Source: Crocinitomix catalasitica ATCC 23190 (GTDB taxonomy: Bacteria; Bacteroidota; Bacteroidia; Flavobacteriales_D; Crocinitomicaceae). From it: a stretch of DNA of 64,000 nucleotides. The notes below the pieces were generated by a model that saw only the letters and a program-made list of their open reading frames with translations, was not told the DNA's origin and made no database searches. Both the position numbers and the translations under genes were made by a program. This document shows, piece by piece, positions 39,404-48,348 of this stretch. The stretch's first letter is position 1, and every line of letters starts with the position of its first letter. Location of the stretch: contig NZ_JHXV01000024.1 in NCBI RefSeq assembly GCF_000621625.1, forward strand, positions 21,297-85,296, read 5' to 3'.

Positions 39404-39670
39404 TTATAAAGTACCATAAATATCTGACTCACGCATAATTAAATACGTTTTACCATCTAATTTAACTTCTGTTCCAGAATATTGACCATACATTACCTTG
39501 TCACCCTTTTTTAAGGTCATAGGCTCGTCAATTTTGCCTGGACCAACAGCAATTACTTTTCCTTGTAATGGTTTTTCTTTTGCCGTGTCAGGAATAATAA
39601 TTCCGCTCGCTGTTTTTTCCTCAGCTGGAGCAGATTCGACAATAACTCTGTCTGCTAATGGTTTTATCAT
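39404..39670 (-). CDS. groS: Co-chaperonin GroES
   Basis: This 88-residue lid protein of the GroEL chamber has [11 protein letters not shown] at the N-terminus, the mobile loop [18 protein letters not shown] that binds GroEL, and the roof segment [23 protein letters not shown]. It is transcribed from its own upstream region with an inverted repeat over the -33 box; I see no CIRCE element (TTAGCACTC-N9-GAGTGCTAA) there, so HrcA control is not supported. Confidence 0.97.
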   Translation of the reverse strand: MIKPLADRVIVESAPAEEKTASGIIIPDTAKEKPLQGKVIAVGPGKIDEPMTLKKGDKVMYGQYSGTEVKLDGKTYLIMRESDIYGTL

Positions 39671-39722
39671 AATGTTTAGTTTATTATATTAGTTGTTTCC
39701 ATTATCATGTCACAATTTATGC

Positions 39723-39759
39723 CAAATAAATTACGACTTAAATAAGTGTCAAAATAGCA
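39723..39759 (-). promoter_or_regulatory. groES promoter with inverted repeat over the -33 box
   Basis: Read on the minus strand, TGCTATTTTGACA (complement of 39747-39759) contains the -33 TTG, followed after 19 bases by TTTATTTG (complement of 39723-39730), one mismatch from TAnnTTTG. The 13-base element fits TGnCA-N3-TGnCA with one mismatch, the same element as at the miaB and grpE promoters. Confidence 0.5.
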
Positions 39760-39780
39760 TTCTGAGGCTAATTTGGAGCA

Positions 39781-39820
39781 AAAAAAATGTCAGTATGCGT
39801 GACATACTGACATTTTTTTT
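39781..39820 (-). terminator. Strong stem-loop terminator between secG and groES
   Basis: A-run plus TGTCAGTATG (39781-39797) pairs without mismatch to CATACTGACA plus T-run (39803-39820) around a 5-base loop. It ends the miaB-to-secG transcript 14 bases past the secG stop. Because it is symmetric, it also isolates the groES promoter. The sequence TGACATACTGACA inside it (39801-39813) also matches TGnCA-N3-TGnCA, possibly by chance. Confidence 0.92.
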
Positions 39821-39833
39821 AAGTAATGTATTT

Positions 39834-40175
39834 TTACGGCTGAGGTACTGGTGTATTAGTTGGTAAACCTCCACCTGCAGCAGGTGCGCTATTGTCTACT
39901 TCAACACTCATTGAATTAGCATCAAATTGATCATCATTAGCTCCAGCTGTAGATTGTCCACCTGAAGCGGCCATAATCAAACATACTGCAGCAATCCCAA
40001 TCGCTAAAGTCCATGTTCCTTTCTCTAAAATATCGGTAGCCCTTTTCGCGCCTCCTAATTGAACTGCAGATCCAAATTCTGCATTTAATCCTCCACCCTT
40101 AGGGTTTTGTACAAGGACAAATAATATTAATCCTACACAAGCTAAAAGTACTATTATGGTTAAAAATCCGGCCAT
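39834..40175 (-). CDS. secG: Preprotein translocase subunit SecG
   Basis: The 113-residue protein has two membrane helices (about residues 3-22 and 54-73) joined by the conserved loop VLVQNPKGGGLNAEFGSAVQLGGAKRATDILEK. This is the SecG hallmark: it reads LVQ..KGGGL and contains a FG..S/V..G.R segment. The C-terminal tail is Pro/Ala-rich and acidic. It assists SecYE in protein export. It is last in the operon miaB, sigma-54 activator, lptE, hypothetical, secG. Confidence 0.93.
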   Translation of the reverse strand: MAGFLTIIVLLACVGLILFVLVQNPKGGGLNAEFGSAVQLGGAKRATDILEKGTWTLAIGIAAVCLIMAASGGQSTAGANDDQFDANSMSVEVDNSAPAAGGGLPTNTPVPQP

Positions 40176-40188
40176 TTTATTAATTTAT

Positions 40189-41184
40189 TTAATGTATTTC
40201 TTGTTTAATTTTTTCAATTTGACTTGCAAAGAAAGTCTTTTTTTCGGGATATAACAAAATTAATTGCTCATATGCATGAATTGCTTTGCGATAATTTTTC
40301 TGAATGACGTGTATTTTAGCCAATGTTTCAGTCACTAAATCAGATACCTCTTCAACACTGTTTCTCGCATTTAACGAAGGGTTGTAGAAGTCTTTTGTTG
40401 GTCGGCTTATCGACGGTTCTTCCGCTATAAACTTGTCTAATAATGCCGAAATATCTGTTGATCTTTTTTCTCTTTTTGGACTTTTTTCACGAACATGAAC
40501 CGGCTTTTTAACAGAATTAGCCTTTTTGTCTTGCTGTTTTTTTAATTTAAGCCAATCAACAAAACTTAAATCTTTCGCTAAAACTTCAGGTTCAGATTTT
40601 TCTGCTACAATCCGATTATCAGCCTTTTTAGTAATGTTCTTTTTTTCTTGTGGAACAACTTCTATAATTGGCTCTTCTACAATTTTTATCGGTTCAAGTA
40701 TTGGATCAACAACATCTTCAATCTCAGGTGAAAGATCTGACGGTTTATCCAGCTTTTCTGAAGGAATTTCCATATTAGAAATAACTTCCTCAACTGGCAT
40801 CTCATTAATTGTTGGGATATCGATTTCTTCTGAAATGATTGGTGTCTCAATTAATTCAACTTCATCTATTACAACTTGAGCTTCTTCTTCAACTAAAATA
40901 GCCGTTTCTATTGTCTCCTCCGCTACAACTTGAATATCTTTTTCTATCGGAGCCAATTTAATGATAGCATACAACCTTTCTCGATCCATCACATTTGATG
41001 CTACTTTCTTTAGAGTGGCTTCAAATTTTAAATCATTTTGGTCAGCCAGTAATTTCAAATACAGCAATTGTAAACTGCTCGCATAGGGATATTTTTCAGT
41101 TAACAATCTTAGTTCTTCCGCAGGTGCTTGAGTAATTTTGCGTGGCTCAGCAATCCAATTTGATATGTCTTCTCCAGAAATCAC
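40189..41184 (-). CDS. Hypothetical protein with acidic low-complexity middle, about 331 aa
   Basis: I place the start at the GTG at 41184, whose GTGA overlaps the lptE stop; a TTG one codon earlier is also possible. The N-terminal 80 residues are helical (LRLLTEKYPYASSLQLLYLKLLADQ). Residues about 95-190 are a low-complexity Glu/Ile/Val/Pro stretch, and the C-terminal 60 residues look like one TPR-type helix pair (RKAIHAYEQLILLYPEKK). No signal peptide is seen, so it should be cytoplasmic. The gene is in the lptE-secG interval that is conserved in this phylum, but its function is unknown. Confidence 0.78.
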   Translation of the reverse strand: MISGEDISNWIAEPRKITQAPAEELRLLTEKYPYASSLQLLYLKLLADQNDLKFEATLKKVASNVMDRERLYAIIKLAPIEKDIQVVAEETIETAILVEEEAQVVIDEVELIETPIISEEIDIPTINEMPVEEVISNMEIPSEKLDKPSDLSPEIEDVVDPILEPIKIVEEPIIEVVPQEKKNITKKADNRIVAEKSEPEVLAKDLSFVDWLKLKKQQDKKANSVKKPVHVREKSPKREKRSTDISALLDKFIAEEPSISRPTKDFYNPSLNARNSVEEVSDLVTETLAKIHVIQKNYRKAIHAYEQLILLYPEKKTFFASQIEKIKQEIH

Positions 41185-41681
41185 CAATTACTCGTTAAAC
41201 GGTTAATAATGTCTTGCGATAACTTCGTATTAATATCTTCTAATAATTCTGCCTCTACAACTGATAAATCATCACTAGAATTATAATTTGAAAACTGACT
41301 AAAACTAGCTTCAAAACTTTGATCGGGGTTCTTGCTATTAATTACAATAACATCTAAACGTACTGTTAAGCTATTTAACGCAGCAACCTCATTCGATTGA
41401 ACAGATACGGGACTCGTATTATAATAAGTGACTTTACCACTAATGCTAATGTCAGACTTTGTTTGGTTAAGTTTTAATTTCGATCTTGAAATGATAAAGT
41501 CTTTTAAAAAGTCAGCATAGGTGGCACCGTATCCTGCAGGTGCATTTGGTGCGGCTTCTTCAAATAAATCTACGTTGAAGGTTTCAGCATCTATACTTCC
41601 GTCAACCATCGAATATTTAACCGATACACATCCCAAATTAAAAATGAGAAGTAGGATTAAATATTTAAATGATTTTTGCAT
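41181..41681 (-). CDS. lptE: LptE-like LPS-assembly lipoprotein
   Basis: A lipobox (NLGC, Cys18) follows a hydrophobic signal. The 166 residues fit the short Bacteroidota LptE family: SVKYSMVDGSIDAETFNVDLFEEAAPN near the N-terminus, FLKDFIISRSKLKL, SISGKVTYYNTSPVSV, and VEAELLEDINTKLSQDIINRL at the end. LptE plugs the LptD barrel that inserts LPS in the outer membrane. It starts 27 bases after the sigma-54 activator, an arrangement common in Bacteroidota. Confidence 0.85.
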   Translation of the reverse strand: MQKSFKYLILLLIFNLGCVSVKYSMVDGSIDAETFNVDLFEEAAPNAPAGYGATYADFLKDFIISRSKLKLNQTKSDISISGKVTYYNTSPVSVQSNEVAALNSLTVRLDVIVINSKNPDQSFEASFSQFSNYNSSDDLSVVEAELLEDINTKLSQDIINRLTSNW

Positions 41682-41708
41682 AATTATATCAACGTTCGTA
41701 AGATTCGC

Positions 41709-42950
41709 TTATTTTAAATCGTATTCTTTTATTTTTCTGTACAAGGTTCTTTCAGAAATACCGAGGTCTTGCGCAGCATACTTTCTTTTACCTCTATGTT
41801 TCTCTAACGCTTTTTGAATAAGTTCTTTTTCTCTATCTTCAAGAGATAAAGATTCCTCTACCTCAATATGTTCTTCAAAATCATTATCAAAATCCGCAAC
41901 AATTGGCGCTTGTTCTTCTTTTACACTTGAATATGAATCTTCAAGTAGTTTATTTCCTGAAGGAGAAATATCTTTATATAGCTTTTCTATAATGGCAGAT
42001 CGATCCTCAGTACTCAAATCTTGTTGATCTCCTTTCATTACCTTAATCACAAGTTTTTTTAACTCGGTCAAGTCGTTTCTCATATCGAAAAGAACTTTGT
42101 AAAGTAAATCTCGTTCGTTTAAACTTGTGCTAGATTGATCGTTCGCTAGTACAGGTAGATTTGTCTTTGCGTAATCGGGTAGATAATGATTTAGTATTTC
42201 ACCATCAATATCTCGAGCATTCTCTACTACTGAAATTTGTTCTGTGACGTTTTTTAATTGTCGAATATTACCAGGCCAGTTATAGTTAGATAACATCACT
42301 ACAGCAGAATCACTCAGTTTAACTGGAGGCATTCTATATTTTTCAGCAAAGTCAGCCGCAAATTTTCTAAATAATAAATGAATATCATCTTTACGCTGTC
42401 TAAGGGGAGGTAGGTTAATCGGAACAGTGCTTAAACGATAGAATAAATCTTCTCGAAACTTACCAGTACTAATCGCTTGCGGCATGTTTTCATTGGTTGC
42501 AGCAATAATTCGAACATCCGTTTTGATTGGTTTTGATGAACCAACTCTAATGAATTCACCCGTTTCCAATACTCTTAATAGACGAACTTGTGTTGTTAAA
42601 GGTAATTCAGCAACTTCATCTAAAAAAATGGTTCCTTTATCGGCTACCTCAAAATATCCTTTACGTTGATCATGTGCACCTGTAAAGGAGCCTTTTTCAT
42701 GCCCGAATAATTCACTATCAATCGTTCCCTCTGGAATAGCACCACAATTCACCGCAATATAAGCACCATGCTTTCTGGCACTTAATTGATGAATCACTTT
42801 TGGCATTACTTCTTTTCCTGTACCACTCTCGCCTGTTATTAATACACTAATATCCGTAGGGGCGACTTGAACCGCAACATTCAAAGCCTGATTTAATGCG
42901 GTCGAATTGCCGATTATACCAAATCGTTGCTTAATTTGTTGTGTATCCAT
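41709..42950 (-). CDS. Sigma-54-dependent transcriptional activator without a receiver domain
   Basis: The AAA+ domain starts almost at the N-terminus. It has the Walker A GESGTGKE (residues 40-47), the sigma-54 contact loop GSFTGA, Walker B GTIFLDEVAE, and the arginine-finger region FREDLFYRLSTVPI. A long linker (about 255-365) leads to a C-terminal Fis-type helix-turn-helix (RKYAAQDLGISERTLYRKI). No receiver, GAF or PAS domain precedes the ATPase, so activity must be set by level or by a partner protein. It lies 1 base after the miaB stop, in the miaB-lptE operon. Confidence 0.92.
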   Translation of the reverse strand: MDTQQIKQRFGIIGNSTALNQALNVAVQVAPTDISVLITGESGTGKEVMPKVIHQLSARKHGAYIAVNCGAIPEGTIDSELFGHEKGSFTGAHDQRKGYFEVADKGTIFLDEVAELPLTTQVRLLRVLETGEFIRVGSSKPIKTDVRIIAATNENMPQAISTGKFREDLFYRLSTVPINLPPLRQRKDDIHLLFRKFAADFAEKYRMPPVKLSDSAVVMLSNYNWPGNIRQLKNVTEQISVVENARDIDGEILNHYLPDYAKTNLPVLANDQSSTSLNERDLLYKVLFDMRNDLTELKKLVIKVMKGDQQDLSTEDRSAIIEKLYKDISPSGNKLLEDSYSSVKEEQAPIVADFDNDFEEHIEVEESLSLEDREKELIQKALEKHRGKRKYAAQDLGISERTLYRKIKEYDLK

Positions 42951-42951
42951 T

Positions 42952-44403
42952 TTATGCTTTTACTGCAATACCTCTTAAGGTTGCACTTGTATAATCTGTA
43001 ATTTTAACATTGACGTAATCACCAGGTTTATAATCGTCTTTTGCGAAAATAGTTGTTACGTTTTGTGAATTTCGACCATAAACTTCTTCATCAGATCTTT
43101 TTGAAATTCCTTCAATCAATACTTTATAAGTTTTACCAACAGCTTTTTTATTACTTGCTAAAGATAATTCGGCTTGTAACTCTTGTACTTCGTATAATCT
43201 TTGTTTTTTAGTCGCTTCAGGAATGTCATCTTCGAATTTTCGCTCAGCTAATGTTTTTGGTCTTTCCGAATAGAAGAACATGTATGCAAAATCATAACCA
43301 ACTTCACTCATCAATGTTAAAGTATCCTTGTGTTGTTCGTCTGTTTCACCACAGAAACCTGTAATGATGTCTGTCGAAATTGCAGCCTCAGGAATGATAC
43401 GTTTAATCGCATCAATTCTGTTCATATACCATTCTCTAGTATAACCTCTGTTCATTTTCTTTAAAACTTCAGTATTTCCAGATTGAACCGGTAAGTGGAT
43501 GTAGTCACAAATATTTTCATATTTCGCCATTACATGCAAAACATCATCAATCATGTCTTTAGGATGTGAAGTAGAAAAGCGAATCCTTAAATCAGGATTT
43601 ACTAATGCAACTTTTTCCATCAAATTAGCGAACGTTACAACAGGTTCGTCTGGATTAATAATTTCTCCCTTCTTTGTGATATTCCATTTATAACTATCTA
43701 CATTTTGTCCTAGTAATGTAACTTCTCTGTAGCCTTGGTCGAATAAATCAGAAGCTTCCTGTACAATCGATTTAGGATCTCGACTTCTTTCACGTCCTCT
43801 TGTAAATGGTACAACGCAAAACGAACACATGTTATCACAACCACGCATGATTGAAATAAATGCTGTTACACCTCCTGAACCAAGTCGAACAGGTGAAATG
43901 TCTGCATAAGTTTCTTCTCGTGACAATAAAACATTGACTGCTTTTTGTCCACTCTCAACTTCTTCAATTAAGTTAGGTAAATCGCGGTACGAATCTGGTC
44001 CAGCGACTAAATCAACTAATTTTTCTTGCTCTAATAAGCTATCTTTTAAACGCTCAGCCATACAACCTAAAACACCAATAACCAATGAAGGATTTTGTTT
44101 TTTACGTTTATTGTATTGGCTCAGCTTGTTCCTTACTCGCTGTTCAGCATTTTCACGAATAGAGCATGTATTCATTAAAATAACATCAGCCTCTTCCGCA
44201 TTTCTAGTCGTTGAAAATCCCTTATCTGTTAAAATTGATGCAACGATTTCACTATCCGAAAAATTCATTTGACAACCGTAACTTTCTAAGTATAATTTTT
44301 TACCATTAGAAAATTTTTCCGCAGCTAGATTAGTATTTAACATCGTTGCAGAACCTTGAATAGATTCGTCAATCGTTTTTTCAATTATTTTATCATTATC
44401 CAT
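42952..44403 (-). CDS. miaB: tRNA-2-methylthio-N6-dimethylallyladenosine synthase
   Basis: This radical-SAM methylthiotransferase modifies A37 of tRNAs. The N-terminal domain carries three cluster cysteines ([34 protein letters not shown]). The radical SAM cysteines are in [22 protein letters not shown], and a TRAM domain ends the protein ([13 protein letters not shown]...[11 protein letters not shown]). I choose the ATG at 44403 (483 aa). The open frame extends to a TTG at 44427, but that TTG is part of the -7 element TAAATTTG, so it cannot be translated from this promoter. Confidence 0.95.
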   Translation of the reverse strand: MDNDKIIEKTIDESIQGSATMLNTNLAAEKFSNGKKLYLESYGCQMNFSDSEIVASILTDKGFSTTRNAEEADVILMNTCSIRENAEQRVRNKLSQYNKRKKQNPSLVIGVLGCMAERLKDSLLEQEKLVDLVAGPDSYRDLPNLIEEVESGQKAVNVLLSREETYADISPVRLGSGGVTAFISIMRGCDNMCSFCVVPFTRGRERSRDPKSIVQEASDLFDQGYREVTLLGQNVDSYKWNITKKGEIINPDEPVVTFANLMEKVALVNPDLRIRFSTSHPKDMIDDVLHVMAKYENICDYIHLPVQSGNTEVLKKMNRGYTREWYMNRIDAIKRIIPEAAISTDIITGFCGETDEQHKDTLTLMSEVGYDFAYMFFYSERPKTLAERKFEDDIPEATKKQRLYEVQELQAELSLASNKKAVGKTYKVLIEGISKRSDEEVYGRNSQNVTTIFAKDDYKPGDYVNVKITDYTSATLRGIAVKA

Positions 44404-44424
44404 TACTCTTCCTTCGATTTTGTG

Positions 44425-44465
44425 CAAATTTAAGCATAAAAACTTTCATCTGCCAAACTGGCAGA
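44425..44465 (-). promoter_or_regulatory. miaB operon promoter with perfect inverted repeat over the -33 box
   Basis: On the minus strand, the 17-base palindrome TCTGCCAGTTTGGCAGA (complement of 44449-44465; 7-base arms, 3-base spacer) contains the -33 TTG. TAAATTTG (complement of 44425-44432) follows after 21 bases, a full match to TTG-N(17-23)-TAnnTTTG. The expected start leaves a leader of roughly 15-18 bases before the ATG at 44403. A protein bound to the palindrome would cover the -33 box. Confidence 0.65.
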
Positions 44466-44646
44466 AGTTAATTTCTGTTAATCGCTAATGAATCGATTGC
44501 ATGGGTTGTAAATAATGATGTGTAAATAAAATTTTACAAGAAAAATACAATTAGAGTTTGTAGGGTTGATTTTTTTATTATTTCATAATAAGGGAGTGAA
44601 ATTTTATTTTTTGTATTTTTTTTTCCACTAAATGGATTTTCATTTC

Positions 44647-44654
44647 TAATTTTG
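44647..44654 (+). promoter_or_regulatory. Putative -7 element before topA
   Basis: TAATTTTG matches TAnnTTTG and lies 55 bases before the topA ATG. No TTG occurs 17-23 bases upstream; the region there is T-rich. Confidence 0.4.
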
Positions 44655-44709
44655 GGGACAGCGTTTCATAAAAAAAGAACGTCAAAAATTAAAGAGGGAA
44701 TTTAAGGAT

Positions 44710-47013
44710 ATGGCAAAAAATCTTGTAATAGTCGAGTCACCTGCAAAAGCAAAAACAATAGAAAAATATTTAGGAAAAGATTTTATCGTTATGTCTAGTT
44801 ATGGACATGTTCGCGATTTAGCGAAAGGAGATGGGTCAATTGATGTAGAGAATGATTTTGCACCAACCTATATTGTGTCAACCGACAAGAAAAAAATCAT
44901 AAGTGAACTAAAGAAACAAGTTAAATTAGTTGATGAAGTTTGGCTAGCATCGGATGAGGATCGTGAGGGAGAGGCTATTTCTTGGCATTTAAAAGAAACG
45001 CTTGGATTGGATAAAAAAGGCTATAAACGTATTACTTTCAACGAAATTACAGAGAAAGCTGTATTAAATGCAATTCAAAATCCTAGAGACATCGATCAGG
45101 ATTTGGTAAATGCGCAACAAGCAAGAAGAGTATTGGATAGATTGGTTGGGTTTGAATTATCTCCCGTATTATGGAGAAAAGTAAAACCATCGCTTTCTGC
45201 TGGTAGAGTGCAATCAGTTGCAGTAAGATTAGTGGTTGAAAGAGAACAAGAAATTGAGAAATTTTTATCTGATAGTAGTTTTAAAACAGATGCGCAATTT
45301 AAAGTTGGTACTGCTAATCTTAAGGCGAAATTGAATAAAATATTTGAGGATAAAAAAACTGCAGAAGCTTATATTGAGTCTTGTGTGGATTATGACTTTA
45401 AGGTGGATGCAATAACAAAAAAACCTGCTAAAAAGAGTCCAACAGCTCCATTTACAACTTCAACATTACAACAAGAGGCTAGTTTGAAATTAGGTTTTTC
45501 TGTTTCAAGAACAATGTCTGTTGCACAAAGACTCTATGAGGCTGGGCATATCACTTACATGAGAACAGATTCTGTTAACCTTTCTCAAACTGCAATTGAC
45601 GCAGCGCAAGATGAAATTGTTTCGGCTTATGGTTCTGAGTTTTTTAAATTTAGAAAATATACAAATAAAGCTTCTGGAGCACAAGAGGCACACGAAGCAA
45701 TCCGACCAACCAACTTTGCAAATCATACAGTAACTGCAGAGAATGATGAAGAAAGATTATATCAATTGATCTGGAAAAGATCTATCGCATCACAAATGGC
45801 GGATGCTAAATTAGAGAGAACTGTAATTAAAATCGCTGGACCAAAAAGTACAGAGTTTACAGCAACTGGTGAAATCGTTTTGTTTGAAGGGTTCTTAAAA
45901 GTTTATTTAGAATCTAAAATTGACGATGAGGACGAAGAGATGGATGGTTTATTACCACCATTAAATGAAGGTGATGCATTGATTACAGATTATATTGCTG
46001 CAACAGAAAGATTTTCTAGACCTCCAGCAAGATATGTCGAAGCAAGTTTGGTAAAGAAATTGGAAGAATTAGGAATCGGTAGACCTTCTACTTATGCACC
46101 TACAATCTCTACAATTCAAAAACGAGCTTATGTTGAACGTGGTATTAGAGATGGTGTCGATAGAAAATATGCCCAGATAGAATTGAAAAATGGAGCTATC
46201 AAGACAACTGAGAAAAAAGAGAAAACAGGTAGCGATAAAGGTAAATTGGTTCCAACTGACATCGGACGTGTTGTAACAGAGTTTTTAATTGAGCACTTTG
46301 ATCAAATTATGGACTTTAACTTTACGGCTAAAGTTGAAAAGGAATTTGATGATATTGCGAAAGGATTAGTGAAGTGGACTAAAATGTTGGAAGAGTTCTA
46401 CAAGCCATTCCACTTAAGAGTAGAGGATACACTAGAGAATTCTGAACGTGCTTCAGGAGAACGAACTTTAGGTGTTGATCCGAAATCAGGAAAGAATGTG
46501 ATCGCAAGAATTGGACGTTTTGGACCAATGGTTCAAATTGGAGAGCAAGACGATGAGGATAAACCAAAATTCGCATCTATTCAAAAAGATCAAAGTATTC
46601 AAACTATTACACTTGAAGAAGCGCTTGAGTTATTCAAGTTTCCTAAAGTGATAGGTCAATATGAAGATGTTGATGTTAAAGTAAATAAAGGTAGATTCGG
46701 CCCTTATGTTCAATTAGATAAACTTTTTGTATCTATAAAAGAAGCAAATGGAGATTCTATTGAAGGAATGACAATTGAAAGAGCAATTGAATTGATAGAG
46801 GAGAAGAGAGAAGATGATAGAAATAAATTTATTAAATCCTTCAAGGAAGATGAAACCATGCAATTGTTGAACGGTCGTTATGGTGCTTATTTGAAAATTG
46901 GCAAGAAAAACTTCAAACTTCCAAAGGATGTTGAACCTGCGAATTTATCTTATGAAGAATGTGTTGAGATTTCTAAAAATCAACCAAAGCCAAGAGGTAA
47001 AAAGAAAAAATAA
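44710..47013 (+). CDS. topA: DNA topoisomerase I
   Basis: This type IA topoisomerase relaxes negative supercoils. The N-terminal Toprim domain has VESPAKAKTIEKYL and the acidic motif DEDREGE (82-88). The active-site tyrosine is Tyr283 in ITYMRTDSVN. GIGRPSTYAPTISTIQ follows in the central domain. The C-terminus has no Cys4 zinc fingers; instead it has repeats of the type GRFGPMVQIG, GRFGPYVQL, GRYGAYLKIGKKNFKLP. At 767 aa it is of normal length for this zinc-free form. Confidence 0.96.
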   Translation: MAKNLVIVESPAKAKTIEKYLGKDFIVMSSYGHVRDLAKGDGSIDVENDFAPTYIVSTDKKKIISELKKQVKLVDEVWLASDEDREGEAISWHLKETLGLDKKGYKRITFNEITEKAVLNAIQNPRDIDQDLVNAQQARRVLDRLVGFELSPVLWRKVKPSLSAGRVQSVAVRLVVEREQEIEKFLSDSSFKTDAQFKVGTANLKAKLNKIFEDKKTAEAYIESCVDYDFKVDAITKKPAKKSPTAPFTTSTLQQEASLKLGFSVSRTMSVAQRLYEAGHITYMRTDSVNLSQTAIDAAQDEIVSAYGSEFFKFRKYTNKASGAQEAHEAIRPTNFANHTVTAENDEERLYQLIWKRSIASQMADAKLERTVIKIAGPKSTEFTATGEIVLFEGFLKVYLESKIDDEDEEMDGLLPPLNEGDALITDYIAATERFSRPPARYVEASLVKKLEELGIGRPSTYAPTISTIQKRAYVERGIRDGVDRKYAQIELKNGAIKTTEKKEKTGSDKGKLVPTDIGRVVTEFLIEHFDQIMDFNFTAKVEKEFDDIAKGLVKWTKMLEEFYKPFHLRVEDTLENSERASGERTLGVDPKSGKNVIARIGRFGPMVQIGEQDDEDKPKFASIQKDQSIQTITLEEALELFKFPKVIGQYEDVDVKVNKGRFGPYVQLDKLFVSIKEANGDSIEGMTIERAIELIEEKREDDRNKFIKSFKEDETMQLLNGRYGAYLKIGKKNFKLPKDVEPANLSYEECVEISKNQPKPRGKKKK

Positions 47014-47056
47014 TTTAAGCTATTTATAATTTTCACGGTTAAAAGCATAGGATTGA

Positions 47057-48223
47057 ATGAAAGATATTAGCATCTATTTCAGTGATTTTTATTCAAATGA
47101 CAATTTTGAAGAAGATCAAATAGGGGCGAAGGTTAATTTTAGCTCAGCTAAAGATTTTATACTTCCGTCAGCGAATAGTATTGCGTTATTATTTGTTCCG
47201 GAATACAGGAACAGTGCAGAGCCATTTTCTGAAAAAAATAGTGAGTGGATCAATCAATTCAGAGAAAGTTTCTATAACCTATACAATGGCGACTGGACAA
47301 ACGAGTTTTTTGATTTAGGCGTCATTCAACCAGGACTTGAAATCAGTGATACATATAATGCTTTAAAAGAAGTGGTGTCCGAATTGGTGAAGAATGATGT
47401 TCTGCCTATCGTAATCGGAGGAACTCAAGACTTAACTTATGCAGTTTATCAAGCATATGAAAAGCTAGAACAGACGATTAATGTTATAAGTGTTGATCCA
47501 GGATTAGATCTTGGAGATGTTGAGTCTCCAATTGGAGCTGATGCATGGTTGAATAAATTGATGTTACACAAGCCAAATTATCTGTTTAACTATTCGCTTC
47601 TCGGATACCAATCTTATTTAGTTCCTAAGCCACAATTAGATTTAATGGAACAATTGTATTTTGATACCTTTAGATTAGGTGAGTATTATGGTAATGCAAA
47701 GTTTGTTGAACCATTAATCAGAAATGCTGATTTATTCAGCTTTGATATGAACGCAATAAGAAGTTCGGATTATCAAAACAATAATAAATTTTTACCCAAT
47801 GGATTCTATGGTGAGGATGCTTGTAAAATAATGAGATATGCCGGATTTAGTGATAAACTCACGAGTTTAGGTATTTTTAATTTCAATAATAGAAGCATTG
47901 ATTCGAAGAACGACTTGAATTTAATGGCGCAAATGTTGTGGTATTTTATTGAAGGCTATAACCAACGTAAGAATGACTACCCTATAGGCAGTAAAGTGAA
48001 CTACATTAAATATTCAGTTTCATTAGATGATTTTAAAGATGAAATTGTATTCTATAAATCAAATAAAAGTGGTCGATGGTGGATGGAAGTTCCCTATCCA
48101 AAATCGATCGGATCAAAATACCAAAGACACTTGCTAGTCCCTTGTAATTATGAGGATTATCAAAATGCATTAAAGAATGATGTACCTAATTTATGGTACC
48201 ATGCCTTTAAAAAATTGACTTAA
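47057..48223 (+). CDS. Arginase/formimidoylglutamase-fold protein with degenerate metal site
   Basis: The fold of the ureohydrolase family is recognisable at 388 aa, but the manganese-ligand motifs are changed. GGxHD is GGTQD (121-125), DAHxD is DPGLD (147-151, in SVDPGLD), and SxDxDxxDP is SFDMNAIRS (228-236). Several of the expected His and Asp ligands are therefore missing, so hydrolase activity is doubtful. The gene sits between topA and the PorP/SprF-gldKLMN locus, a position in which arginase-like genes occur in other Bacteroidota. A structural or regulatory role at this locus is possible but not shown. It starts 43 bases after topA. Confidence 0.82.
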   Translation: MKDISIYFSDFYSNDNFEEDQIGAKVNFSSAKDFILPSANSIALLFVPEYRNSAEPFSEKNSEWINQFRESFYNLYNGDWTNEFFDLGVIQPGLEISDTYNALKEVVSELVKNDVLPIVIGGTQDLTYAVYQAYEKLEQTINVISVDPGLDLGDVESPIGADAWLNKLMLHKPNYLFNYSLLGYQSYLVPKPQLDLMEQLYFDTFRLGEYYGNAKFVEPLIRNADLFSFDMNAIRSSDYQNNNKFLPNGFYGEDACKIMRYAGFSDKLTSLGIFNFNNRSIDSKNDLNLMAQMLWYFIEGYNQRKNDYPIGSKVNYIKYSVSLDDFKDEIVFYKSNKSGRWWMEVPYPKSIGSKYQRHLLVPCNYEDYQNALKNDVPNLWYHAFKKLT

Positions 48224-48348
48224 TCATTATTTGGGGTGATAAAAAAATAAAATACTTTGATAAAAAAATATCGTTTTTGATAATTTTTATTTATTTTAGC
48301 CCCTTGTTGGAGTGTTCTGACGTTAAATGGTATTGAAAAAACTAATTT

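Larger units (their letters stand above)
44404..44709. other. Divergent intergenic region between miaB and topA
   Basis: The 306 bases hold the miaB promoter on the left, a putative topA -7 element on the right, and between them an AT-rich stretch with runs of T up to 9 bases. I see no small gene or RNA gene. Confidence 0.5.

Noticed and set aside
39671..39833. CIRCE element for HrcA control of groES
   Set aside because: I looked for TTAGCACTC-N9-GAGTGCTAA on both strands and found none.
44404..44427. TTG start for miaB at 44427
   Set aside because: The TTG is part of the -7 promoter element TAAATTTG, upstream of the expected transcript start; the ATG at 44403 fits.
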